From Theocolax elegans (taxonomy: Eukaryota; Arthropoda; Insecta; Hymenoptera; Cerocephalidae), in contig CM047428.1 in NCBI GenBank assembly GCA_026168455.1, forward strand, positions 35,205,255-35,269,254: a stretch of 64,000 nucleotides of DNA. Reading direction: 5' to 3'. This document shows positions 54,872 through 64,000 of the stretch, one piece after another (within the stretch, counting starts at the first letter, position 1; each line of letters begins with the position of its first letter). A program made the position numbers and the translations under genes. The notes beneath the pieces are model-generated. The model was not told the DNA's origin. It searched no databases and saw only the letters and a program-made list of their open reading frames with translations.

Positions 54872-55762
54872 AAACCAGGATTGTGGCTTTCATCGAAGAA
54901 AACCACAATACCTGGGACGAGAAGTTGCCGGAGCTTGTATTCTCGCTAAACAACACCGTCCACGAGTCGACGGGTACAACTCCGGCAATGCTGAATTACG
55001 GACGAGAGCCTATGCCTCCTGGTACCATCAAGAGGAACCAAGAACAGGCTGGCATAGAAAAGGAGCAGCACCATAAGATAGAATCGTGGCAAGAGCGACT
55101 TCGAAAGCTCAGGGAAGTACATGAGTCTGCAGCTGCTCGCTCAGATCAACAGCATGAGCGGCAAGCGAGCTATTATAATGCTAAAAGGAGGGACACACCT
55201 TTCGCCGTAGGAGATCTGGTGTGGAAGAAGAACAGTCCTGTCCTCAGCAGCTCAGGGTATTTCAGCTAAGCTGGCTCCGAAGGCGACAGGTCCGTATATC
55301 ATAATAGGCCAACCAGGATTCAATACATACACGTTGTTGGATAAAGAAGGTAAAGTGACCGACCTGGCACACGCCGAACGCCTCAAACACTGCGTTTCAC
55401 CGAACCTCGACGTAGACGAAAGAGAACATCCGCCGAGGGACATCGTGGGAGAAGGGGCGACGCGCGACCCGCCTCATGCGAGCGTACAGTCACCAAATTG
55501 CATGCGGACTCCTGCGCGAGTCATAGCGGGTGACACCAGCGTGCAAGAACAGGCTCCTGCGAGAGTCAAAACGCCGGATGTACGAAAACGCGGCCGTCCG
55601 CGAAAATCCGCGAAAGCCGTCACGAGACCCCACGGTAGAAAGATAGTGTATCGCTGTGTGGTAACGAACGACGCAGAACACGTAGTCGGGGGAACCGGAC
55701 CATCGGTAATCGTTAGAAAAACGCGCGCGCAATCGAAGCGAGGAAAGGATAGCGATAATTAA
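54835..55762 (+). pseudogene. Gypsy integrase C-terminal part with AT-hook tail
   Basis: In the shifted frame the integrase continues (NPVERVNRTLK with the catalytic glutamate, TWDEKLPELVFSLNN, MLNYGREPMPPG) to 55269. There, a further shift near 55245-55260 interrupts the C-terminal domain (KLAPKATGPYIIIGQPGFN). The tail is basic and proline-rich. It carries an AT-hook-like KRGRPRKSAKA at about 55590 and ends KRGKDSDN at 55762. Confidence 0.8.
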
Positions 55763-55785
55763 ACTGCTTTTCCTCTGATTAATAG

Positions 55786-56186
55786 ATGGAAACCAAACCT
55801 GAGCCCGACTCGACGAACTCTCCGTCGACGTCCGGAAGACCTCCCCGTGCCATCAGCGGCACGACGGTGGGGATGGAGGAGTACTTCGCCTCGAGAATGC
55901 CGAAGAAGCCCGCCTGGAACTGCTCCGGCTCTCCAAGGCAGAGATAGAGGTCCAGCGGAAGCGGAGCAAAGCCCAGGCAAGGGCGCATGAGGCCGCACGT
56001 CAAACCGCGGAGACGGCGCTAGCCACCAAGTCGGGCAGCAGGCAGCAGCCCAGCAAACCACCAGGAACTTCGGCCCCACCGGGACAGGGCAAACCTCGCC
56101 GCTGCTTCGTATGTGATTGGCCTGGGGTACGAAATCCACGCACGTGCCTCAACCACCATAATCACCACAAGCACCGGCAACAATAA
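55786..56186 (+). pseudogene. Small third ORF of the gypsy element, cysteine/histidine-rich
   Basis: It starts at an ATG 24 bases after pol (ETKPEPDSTNSPSTSGR) and shifts frame once, near 55895-55905. It then runs through a charged helical segment (LELLRLSKAEIEVQRKRSK; likely coiled coil) and a proline-rich linker. It ends with CFVCDWPGVRNPRTC and a histidine-rich tail before the TAA at 56184. The position is that of env in errantiviruses, but there is no signal peptide, furin site or membrane segment. It may be a nucleic-acid-binding accessory protein. It is not recognised as a known family. Frames on the opposite strand here are shadows. Confidence 0.5.
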
Positions 56187-56424
56187 CCGGAGATCCCTGG
56201 TCATACGAAGGCCAGAGAAGACCGCCAGGAGGGATACTCCTGGCCACACCCGTGTACAAAAGTGTAACTAAAATTATATTTTTTTTTTAATTTGTTAATT
56301 TTTTTTGTACATAAAAAGGTTAGAGAAATATAATGTAGAGTTTTAATTTCCTGACCTAAACCTGGAACATATCCCTACGCGTCTAAGTGTATTCAGAGCA
56401 GGGTACATAGGAATATACCTTGCA

Positions 56425-56437
56425 TCTGGAAGGGGAG
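56425..56437 (+). other. Gypsy polypurine tract
   Basis: TCTGGAAGGGGAG lies directly before the LTR start TGTAACGG. Confidence 0.75.
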
Positions 56438-57461
56438 TGTAACGGCAAACGGTTCACGCGAGACGAAAATCGTACCGAACGCGTGAGTCTACCGTTGAAG
56501 ACGCGTAAGGCGCATGCGCGCGCGCGTCGGAGAGCCGGTGTGCACGATACACCGGCAGTATCGTCTCGCCTAGGAGAGAGACCAGAGGAATCGCGCGCGG
56601 AGACGAGTGAAAGTAAGGCTTCCCCCCGCGAGTGAGGCACGCAGCAGAGCGTGAGCACGAGAAAGGAAGAGAGAGAGAGAGAGACTGAGTACGAGACCGA
56701 AGGGCGTGAGACACGCGCCGTCCCCCAGGATCATCTCCAGAGAAACGTAAGTCCTGGCCAGGCAATATCGCATTTATTACCGCCGTGCCGCGAGCGAAAC
56801 CGGCGACGGGATACGCGCGGTATTCCGACGCATAAGTATACGAGAGGTTAGCCGCTTTCGTCGCGACACTCTCTCTCGCCCCATAAATTACGATTACGGC
56901 AAACCGGAGTGCCACACACTCCGGCGCGATCGCAACTCGGCGATAACTACTGTGAAGCCAAGTAACCGATACCTGGCGAACTTAATCTCCTCCCCGAGTA
57001 GATCGAGACCGCGAGTCTCGACGCGTACATTGCGGCGGGCGCACACACACACGTTACCGTATATTATATATTTTTTGAGGTTACGCGAATAACCTTATTT
57101 GCTTTGAGCCAAGGTTCGACCTTGCCTTGGCTCACAATATTGTAATATTTCCTTCACTTTATTTTCCCTTAATAAATTAATTGATTATCGTTAATTCCGA
57201 GTAATTATTAATTAACCGGCGATTACTCCCTGTCCCCGAAGGCGAATACCGCCATGACCCGCGGGTGTCGTGCATTGCTTCGCACGACACACATCTGAGG
57301 AGCCGAGTACGAGTATTGACGGAGGATAAGTGTGTACCAGGTAGGTACATACATTGTACACAGGGAAGACGTCGTCGTGCGGAGCTTGAGGGTAGCTCGC
57401 ACCACTTCAAGGACGGTTCTGCCGATCGGTTAGCTGTCTGGTAAAACAGCTAATCGTTACA
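56438..57461 (+). repeat. Gypsy 3' LTR, about 1.02 kb
   Basis: It begins TGTAACGG after the purine tract and ends AATCGTTACA. A second possible end, CCTGTTACA at 57540, would add 79 bp. A strong hairpin (TGAGCCAAGG/CCTTGGCTCA, 57106-57135) and a smaller one before it lie just upstream of an AATAAA at about 57171. The many short frames in both directions are incidental to the GC-rich repeat. Confidence 0.7.
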
Positions 57462-57540
57462 CCGAGAATATTTCCTGTGCATTGAGGATATGCACAGGAC
57501 AATTAAAACCCTCCCGACGAGTAAAATCAATCCTGTTACA

Positions 57541-57735
57541 ATATATATATATCTCTCTATAATATATAAATATTTCGCCGCCGCCGCCACCGCCGTGTCT
57601 AAGAATTCAGAATTCAACATATATATATATATATATGTTTTATATATATATATATCTATAATATATAAATATTTCGCCGCCGCCGCCGTGTCTAAGAATT
57701 CAGAATTCAATATATATATATATGTCATATATATA
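57541..57735. repeat. Tandem duplication of a (TA)n-CGCCGC unit
   Basis: Two copies of a unit of about 100 bp each contain TATAATATATAAATATTTCG, a run of CGC triplets and GTGTCTAAGAATTCAGAATT, bordered by (TA)n tracts. The first copy has more triplets than the second. It lies between the gypsy LTR and the 3' end of the R1-type LINE. Confidence 0.85.
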
Positions 57736-57862
57736 AGTGTGGGCTCTCCTACCGAAGGATGTCGATAGGCATACCCACTAAAACTCCACCTATTTTCTTA
57801 CCTTTATTCCCCCGTGGGAGCCGCCGCAAGGCATTACTTCGCGGGGGGAGGCAACGGCTACA

Positions 57863-58678
57863 CTAGCCCACTACCGCTGCCATCGCAACTCCTCTCTCCT
57901 CTTCTCTTTTGATGAGACCCAGCCTGTCCACTACGGACATACAGAGGGTCACTACCGCGTTCCATCCCTCCTGGGAGTGAAGCAGGCACGCCCCGATGCC
58001 CTCAGGGGTGAGGGGACCGCTCCAAGTGACTTGAAACTGGTCCCGTTCCTCCCTGAAACGAGGACACCATAGGAGGACGTGTTCCACGTCTTCGTCCGCC
58101 CCTGGACAAGCCGGGCACTCTGCGCTGCCGTAGACCCCTATACGAAATAGGTAGCTACGGAAGCATCCGTGCCCGGTCAACACCTGGGTAAGCTGGAAAC
58201 TGACAAAGCCGTGTTTCCTGCTCGCCCACTCCCGGATCCGCGGGATGATGCGGTAGGTCCAGCGGCCGTCCCTGGCTGAGTCCCATCTCCGCTGCCACTC
58301 CTCTACGGTCCGCAATGACCATCGGTTGTGACAGCGGTTCTCTTCTAGGCGTCGCCCACCCTCACGGTGTCTTTCAGCTCTCTCGGCTGCCAGGAGGTCG
58401 AAGGGGGCGGTCCCCGCGACCACCGAGAGCGCAATGTCAGATACGGTTCGGTACGCCCGGGCCACCCTTAGCGCGGCTATCCTGCAGGCTCTCTTGCACG
58501 GAGCACCAAAGCTCTTGTGCCTGTTCAGGGCATCAGCCCAGATAGGAGCTCCGTATAAAATTACGGAGTTCACCACCGAGGCAAGGAGAGACCTTCGCGG
58601 TTGCTGGGGTCCCCCGATGTTGGGCATGATGCCCGCCAGCGCACGGGCCATCTTTGCCGCCTTTGAGTCTGCGTTCAC
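57863..58678 (-). pseudogene. R1-type ORF2 C-terminal part
   Basis: It is separated from the reverse transcriptase frame by a single-base shift near 58680. It begins NADSKAAKMARALAGIMPN, part of the thumb and connection region. It ends with the zinc motif CPACPGADEDVEHVLLWC (C-x2-C-x7-H-x4-C), common to R1 and related elements, and a short tail to 57863. Confidence 0.85.
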
Positions 58679-59910
58679 GAGATGGTGTTTGAAGACAGCC
58701 GCGCGTCTAGTGTGACCCCTAAATACTTCAACGTTTTCACCGACCGTATCCGTTCTTTACCTACCGTGAAGGTGGCGGTCTTCTCCTTTTTTGTGCGAGA
58801 GATGAGCACCGCCTCCGTTTTTTCCGCCGCCAGACTAAGTCCGTGGTCTCTCAACCAAGTGGCGACCACTTCTATAGAGACGTCTCCGAGATATTCGATC
58901 TCTTCGACACCCTTTGCGACCACCACTAGCGTCACGTCGTCCGCAAAAGCCACCATCGAGACACCCTCCGGAAGTTGTTGCCTAACCAGGCCGTCATAGA
59001 CAGCGTTCCAGAGTAGGGGCCCAATGACCGAACCCTGTGGCACGCCTCCCGTGATGTTGTGGGAGTGCACACCGTCGTCGGTGTCGTAGAGCAGAGTACG
59101 GTCAGTCAGGAAACTCGAGGTAACCTCCCTGAGATAGAGTGGCACTTGGAAGTGCTGCAGGGACAGCATGATGTCGTCCCATCTGGCAGAGTTGAAGGCA
59201 TTCCGGATGTCCAAGGTGATGATGGCACACATCCGCCTTGCACTCCGACCAGCATTGATGGCGTTTGTGGCTATACCAACAACTCTGCCTACAGCGTCCA
59301 TGGTCGATCGACCCTTTCGGAAGCCGAACTGGTTGTCGGAGAGGTCTCCGGCCCGACCGATGGCCGCTGCGAGCCTGGCGCAGATCACCCGCTCCAGAAG
59401 CTTCCCAACTATATCCAGTAGACAGAGCGGGCGGTAAGATGATGGCTCCTCCGGGGGTTTGTTTCCCTTCGGTAGGAGTACCAGCCTCTGCGTCTTCCAC
59501 TGGGCCGGGAAGCAACCTTCTCTCAGGCATGCGTTGAATGCGTCCAGGAACAAGCCCGGAGCACTCATCGCCGCTGTCTTGACGGTCAGGCCAGGTATTC
59601 CGTCCGGCCCAGAGGCTTTACGTACGGAAATACCTTTAGCGGCCCTCCTCAGATCGGCTTCACTAATGTCTGGCGACTCGGCTGCACCAATGGTGGTCAT
59701 CAGGCCCGTCTCTGTTGCCCTTTTCCGATGTTCTGGAAACAGGTGGCGGACTACACCGTCCAGAAAAACTGGGTCGGTGGGTGCAACAGCGCCCCCGGGG
59801 TTGATGTTATTCATAACCGTTTTATACGGTCTGCCCCAGGGGTCGTAGTCCACATCCTCACATAGCTCCCGCCAACACCTTCTCTTGGCAGCCTTGATGG
59901 CCCTTTGAGA
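58675..59910 (-). pseudogene. R1-type reverse transcriptase
   Basis: Reverse transcriptase blocks appear in order: RKASGPDGIPGLTVK, YRPLCLLDIVGKLLERVI, QFGFRKGRSTMDAV, TLDIRNAFNSARWD, GGVPQGSVIGPLLWN, and catalytic FADD at 58936-58947 (minus strand). It would copy the element RNA onto nicked chromosomal DNA. The open frame extends to 60000, but protein similarity joins the endonuclease frame by a shift near 59905. Confidence 0.88.
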
Positions 59911-60854
59911 TCCCTCCGCTTTTGTTCGTATTCTGCGGAACGATCTTGGAACCGCGGTGTTCCCCTCGCTCTTTGGTGCAACCTTCTGGCACGCAGGCAC
60001 TCACATCTCTTTTCTGCGATGTCCTCACTCCACCAGATTATTGGTGGGCGGCCGCGAGGGTTGAACTTCACGGCCATAGAGGCATCGCAAGCCGCTGTTA
60101 AGGCATTCGTGAGGCCTCGTGCTTTTTCTTCGGCGGTTCCCTCTACTTTAGCCCCCTCAAGGGAGCAGAGGAACGTCTCACGATCAAACGTGGCTGGTGC
60201 CCATCTCTCTCTTGCTCCTCTTCCTGCTCTCTTTGTCCTCCCGCTGGTCAGCTGGAGCTGGTACACGAGTGCTTGGTGGTCACTACCCGTGTAACGATCG
60301 CTAACTTTCCAGCCGAGTCTCCCTCCCCCCATCAATCTAGGATCGACGAAAGTGAGGTCGACTATGGACGACCTGCCGGCTTTGGTGAAAGTCGGGGTTG
60401 TCCCTGTGTTAGCGATCTCCAGCCCCAGTAGAGCGAACGCCTCGAGAAGTGCGCGACCACGCACGTTGGTCTTGGCGCTGCCCCAGTCCGTCGCCCAAGC
60501 ATTAAAGTTCCCACCGATTGCGACCGGTAGCCGTGAGGACCGAGCACAGGTGACGACTGCATCCAGAGATCTCGCAAAGTCCTCAGTGGAATCGCTGGGC
60601 GGGAAGTAGCAGCTGTACATGCGTACCCCCGCCACCTCCACCCAGGTGAAGCTGGAAAGGGGGACGACCATCTTTCTGGAGATGTGTATATTTACACAGT
60701 TCGACATCTCGAGATCCCGGAACTCCTCGCTGATGATCGCTACGTCCGCTCTCTCCTCTCTGACCAGCTGGGACAGCAGGTCCTGGGCCACAGCGCAGTG
60801 GTTGAGGTTTATTTGGAGCACCTTAATCATTTTTGATATGTGCTCCTTCCTCAT
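59905..60854 (-). pseudogene. R1-type apurinic-like endonuclease (ORF2 N-terminus)
   Basis: It starts MRKEHISKMIKVLQINLNHC. Its ATG overlaps the end of ORF1: the ORF1 stop lies within ATGATTAAG. The endonuclease motifs are LQINLNHC, IISEEF, and GSDHQAL near the end. The usual GDFNA motif reads GGNFNAW, with Asn in place of the catalytic Asp (codon at 60507-60509). This domain normally nicks the target site. Confidence 0.85.
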
Positions 60855-61830
60855 GCGAGGTCTTTGCTTTGGCCTCGCAGTCCACTGCTTTGTGGCCCTC
60901 TTGGCCGCACCGATAGCATTGCGCTGACCGGTCGACTGCGCTCTTGCACTCCCTCGCGATGTGTCCCGATTCGTGGCATCGGTAGCAGCGCGAGGATACC
61001 TCTCGCAGTCGAACTCTGCAATTGACCCATCCGATCCGGAGCTTTTTGTCTTGCAGCAGTTTTTTGGCAGCTACTGCCGGAAGCTGGATGGTCGCAGCTA
61101 GAGTGCCACTGTAGGACCCCCTGCTTTTAATATTATCCGGGGATACCACGTTTGGCCCGATCTTTGCTACAATAGCTGCGGCCACCTCCGTTGCTGTCGT
61201 GGACTCGTCCATGTCCCTGATGGTGATAGACACTTTGTGAGTTAGCAGCTGGACCTCTGCTGACCCACTCAGGGTGGACGAGACCACTGTCCTTAGCTCC
61301 GCCGTTTCCGTTCCGGGTCGCCCCAGTTCGAGGAGGAGCTCCTCAGCCCTGGTGCGCCTGACACGCGTGACCCGTTCTCCTAGTGTCTTTAATACCGGTG
61401 CAGCCTTGACCTTCCGGAGAATGTCAGCGTAGGAAGAGCCCCCGCTAGATGTCTTGATCTTGATGGCATCTGGGCGTGGGGGTCTTACTCCGGCCTTAGG
61501 CTCTGCCGTGCCTTTGGCCGGTTTGCTGGCACGTTTCTGCTGTTCTTGCTGCTTCGGCTGGCTGTCCTTCATCTTCTTCTTCTTTTTGCCCTTCTTCACT
61601 ACCGTGGCCCAGTCAGGGACCTTTGACTGGTTCCCACCGGTCTCAGGAACGGATGGCGAAGCATCTGCTGGCCCACCTTTATTAGTGGGCTGCTTTGACC
61701 ACTTCTTCCTTTTCTCCGGGGGTTACTGAGGTGGTGAGGGCTTTTCCCTTTCCACCGGCCTCCTTTGTCGCTCTTCAGCGCGGAAGATGGGCGACGTTTG
61801 GCACGTACCATCCTTACGCGCATCCGCCAT
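60823..61830 (-). pseudogene. R1-type ORF1 (gag-like nucleic-acid-binding protein)
   Basis: The ATG at 61830 opens MADARKDGTCQTSPIFRAEE; a TAA at 61725-61723 interrupts it, and the same frame continues to 60823. A lysine-rich stretch (KKGKKKKKMKD) precedes the central domain. Two zinc knuckles follow: CYRCHESGHIAREC and CYRCGQEGHKAVDC (C-x2-C-x4-H-x4-C). ORF1 proteins bind element RNA and direct its localisation. Confidence 0.85.
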
Positions 61831-62018
61831 TTTAGTTTTTAGCGCTGTCGAACACACAGCACTGTTCACCCGCGCGTATTCATTGAGAGCTCTGCTGTTG
61901 CTCTCGCCAGACTCTTCAGCTCTTTGTGGATGTTGTTCTTATTAAGAACAAACTCCACCAGGGTATCTACCTTCTCACGCAGACGGAGAAAAGCTCTGTC
62001 ACCGTCACTCGAAATCCC

Positions 62019-62828
62019 AGTTATTTATATATTTTTTGTATTAAATACGTATATTCAGTTATTGTAATAATGATGTTTAAATATTTATAGTAATCCATCA
62101 GATTAGTATTATAATTCTTGTAAGGGATGTAAAACTAAAAATTCAGCATTATAAATGTTTAAAAATTAATTTTTTACATTTGTATAATAATATTTGTATT
62201 TTTAGCAGCTTACAGGGGATTAGATGGGTACTGAAACAAGTGGAGATACTTTTCTACCATTCCAAGGTAAGTGCATAAATTTTTTTGCAATGATCATGCT
62301 ACTAGATTCATTGTTATAAGGCAACAAATATACATTTCTATTAATATTTCGGGCACTTTTCCCGGATATTTTGACCATAAGTGATCTTAATGATTTAGAC
62401 CCACTCTGGAAATTTTTAGGCAGTTTCTGACTATAAAAAGACATCTTTTAGACAGTATTAAGTTACCAGAGTCCGGAGCAGAATTGCTGATTTTCACTAT
62501 TTAAGGTTTAAATGGCTTACAAGAGTGTGACAGCTTACATTTATGTCTTTAAAAGTATTTTTAATGTAAAGTTCGAAAAATTTTACAAAAAAAGTCATAC
62601 TTATGTTTTTAGTGAAAAATGCATCCCCTGGGAGCTAAAAATTCATGAAAATGGGCATATAATGCAAAAAAGTGCTAAAATGTCAACTTTGACTCTCTGT
62701 AACTTAAAATAATGGCCCAGAAAAAATCTGGAAAAATTCAGGGGAACTACTGGATACCTCTAAAATATATTCCCACAGTTATAGCAATATTTATTTTTTT
62801 TCATCTTCGATGTCACAGAGAACCACCC
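62019..62828. mobile_element. Large foldback element, partial copy
   Basis: This is the reverse complement of the left arm and part of the loop of the element at 4751-6405 (about 4751-5560), with more differences than the two arms of that copy. The R1-type LINE cuts it in the loop. Its terminus ACCACCC at 62828 touches the LTR that starts at 62829. The mirrored short frames (66 and 74 codons) are present but show no known domain. Confidence 0.85.
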
Positions 62829-63577
62829 TGTAACGAATCAATGTAATATTTGATTATATTACATTGCTCGTTACATTCTCTCTCTCTGTCTAGCCTATGT
62901 ACTAATCATTATACAGCTGTTACAGGTCGGCGTTCGACGATTTTCGGCGATTATCGCGGACCTTCGTTAAGGGAAAAGAGTAGGGAGAGAGAGAGAGAAT
63001 CGAGACTTGCGAGTACACGAATAATTAGACTTAGCTCGGCCGTGATTGATTTCGCCTCGTAGAGATTTTGAGAGTTGGTTGATTCTGGTGTTGTTTAAAG
63101 ACGAATTTTAGTGTGTTGTTCGAACTTTGCATTTTGTTAGCGTTTACGCAACCCAGTGTTCCCAGCAGAGAGGAGAGAAAAGCGACAACGCAGATTTCAT
63201 CCACTGGAGTCGATCTTCTATTGCGAACTACACACTGTAAGTGTCAGTTCTGTAGTCTCTCTCTCTCTTTCTCTCTTTATTTATTTAACGTATTTCCCGA
63301 CCTGCGTACTCGCGTGCAACGGCACGTGTTTATATAGCGAAGTAATTTAAGAATATATTTCTTTATTTATTTTATTCAAATTGTGATTCTTTGCTTATTT
63401 CAAATTACTCACCTTTCCTTTCGCGTTTCGCTAGATAAAAGAATACCGCCGCCTCCGCATATACGTTTGGTTTTGTATTATTACTGAGCGGCCGATCGCA
63501 TAGAGACTATTATTTTAACGGTAGTTAATTGTTATTATCTTTTTGTATTTATATTTAAAAATAGCAAAACCGTTACA
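62829..63577 (+). repeat. 5' LTR of an LTR retrotransposon
   Basis: It starts TGTAACGA and ends ACCGTTACA, immediately before a primer-binding site. The first 47 bases form a long hairpin (TGTAACGA...CAATGTAATAT against ATATTACATTG...TCGTTACA). CT-rich tracts lie at 62876-62887 and 63256-63277. Short frames inside it are incidental. Confidence 0.85.
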
Positions 63578-63591
63578 TGGCGCCCAACGTG
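63578..63591 (+). other. Primer-binding site
   Basis: TGGCGCCCAACGTG is identical over 14 bases to that of the TRIM at 16294-16307. Confidence 0.85.
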
Positions 63592-64000
63592 CATAGTAAT
63601 TAGCGATACGCATATTATTGACAATTAATAGTCTCAAAATTTAATTTCTAATATTTAAAAATTTTCAATTCAGTCAATAGGCGTGTTAAATTAAGAGATT
63701 TTATTTCGAGCATTTCGAGAGCGAGCGAGCGCATTGTTTACGTTTCGCGGTGATTCGCGGTGTTTACGCTGCGAATAATATTCGAATATTGTACTTTCTA
63801 TACATTTCGAAATTATTCTTTTGAATCTTATATTATTCGAATTGTAAATCGATTTTCCTTTTCGATTTAATTTTAGCGTATCGCGAATTAATTAATTATT
63901 TCGTGTTTTTTTTCATTGTTTATTTGTTTATTTAAAGAATTATTAGCGACACCGCGGAAAATAAAATTATTGTGTTTTTAATAATTTTTCGTAAGCTGTA
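63592..64000 (+). other. Retroelement leader running off the window
   Basis: Internal sequence downstream of the primer-binding site. It is AT-rich, with a CGAGCGAGCG patch near 63720, and no ORF is seen before the window ends. Gag is expected further right. Confidence 0.6.

Larger units (their letters stand above)
52310..57461 (+). mobile_element. Ty3/gypsy retrotransposon lacking 5' LTR and gag
   Basis: The order is protease, reverse transcriptase, RNase H, integrase, a small third ORF, polypurine tract and 3' LTR. Its GC content and the low number of lesions mark it as younger than the neighbouring gypsy copies. The left boundary is abrupt (near 52305) within another gypsy relic. Confidence 0.85.
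57740..62018 (-). mobile_element. R1-clade non-LTR retrotransposon, nearly full length
   Basis: About 4.3 kb on the minus strand: a 5' UTR of about 190 bp (62018-61831), gag-like ORF1, ORF2 with apurinic-type endonuclease and reverse transcriptase, and a 3' UTR that ends against TA repeats. Lesions are one stop in ORF1, two frameshifts in ORF2 and a changed endonuclease residue. The 5' end lies inside the foldback copy at 62019-62828. The clade is judged from the gag zinc knuckles, the FADD motif and the C-terminal cysteine/histidine motif. Confidence 0.85.

Noticed and set aside
55759..56249. Minus-strand frames of 74-126 codons opposite the third gypsy ORF
   Set aside because: The plus strand gives a better supported protein at the expected place after pol.
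56383..56915. Overlapping frames on both strands of about 80-150 codons
   Set aside because: They lie inside the GC-rich gypsy LTR, overlap each other in several frames and have no domain; LTR sequence explains them.
59059..60609. Plus-strand frames of 85-129 codons
   Set aside because: They are shadows of the minus-strand endonuclease and reverse transcriptase.

Overview
This window looks like transposon-dense, gene-poor chromatin from an insect, most likely a hymenopteran such as an ant. That assignment is inference. It rests on the mix of BEL/Pao, Ty3/gypsy, Ty1/copia, I-type and R1-type elements, on arthropod-style TATA plus TCAGT promoters, and on an AT-rich background with GC-rich element islands. 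Apart from one degraded intron-bearing gene that I cannot name, I see no ordinary host gene. Nearly every long reading frame belongs to a mobile element, and most carry stops, frameshifts or truncations.

Layout. 1-2.7 kb: 3' end of an I-type LINE, then a truncated copia polymerase with three AT-hook-like motifs. 3.7-8.8 kb: an LTR element reduced to gag and protease. Its LTRs hold a 34-bp tandem array, and two unrelated elements have entered the same (TA)n tract, one in each LTR: a 1.66-kb foldback with 740-bp arms, and a LINE 3' fragment. 9.0-14.9 kb: a BEL/Pao element with 5' LTR, primer-binding site and gag-pol. 15.2-15.9 kb: inverted short-period repeats. 16.07-16.73 kb: a complete 661-bp TRIM (miniature LTR element) whose two 224-bp LTRs each contain a tRNA-like Pol III unit. 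18-35 kb: nested small elements, including three copies of a 1.1-1.3-kb inverted-repeat DNA element that carries a 5S-rRNA-derived SINE, one free copy of that SINE, foldbacks, MITEs and solo LTRs.

32.9-36.9 kb: a CACTA (EnSpm-like) transposase relic cut by one of the 5S composites and by a second insertion. 37.2-41.9 kb: a decayed gypsy pol interrupted by a 1.5-kb solo LTR with an ATAT target duplication. 43.5-46.5 kb: two palindromic elements and a minus-strand LTR. 46.6-50.4 kb: a degraded multi-exon gene with recognisable splice sites and a 1-kb foldback in one intron. 50.9-52.3 kb: a minus-strand gypsy relic. 52.3-57.5 kb: a better preserved gypsy element with pol, a small third ORF and a 3' LTR. 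57.7-62.0 kb: a nearly complete R1-clade LINE on the minus strand. It lies in a second copy of the large foldback, whose other end abuts the 5' LTR of another retroelement that runs off the window.

The most unusual content is the recruitment of Pol III gene parts by unrelated element classes: a tRNA-like unit in TRIM LTRs, a 5S-derived SINE in an amplifying DNA element, and a separate tRNA-derived SINE-like unit. Two further themes stand out: several LTRs begin with a hairpin, and long palindromic elements are unusually dense. Coordinates of repeats and LTRs were read by eye.
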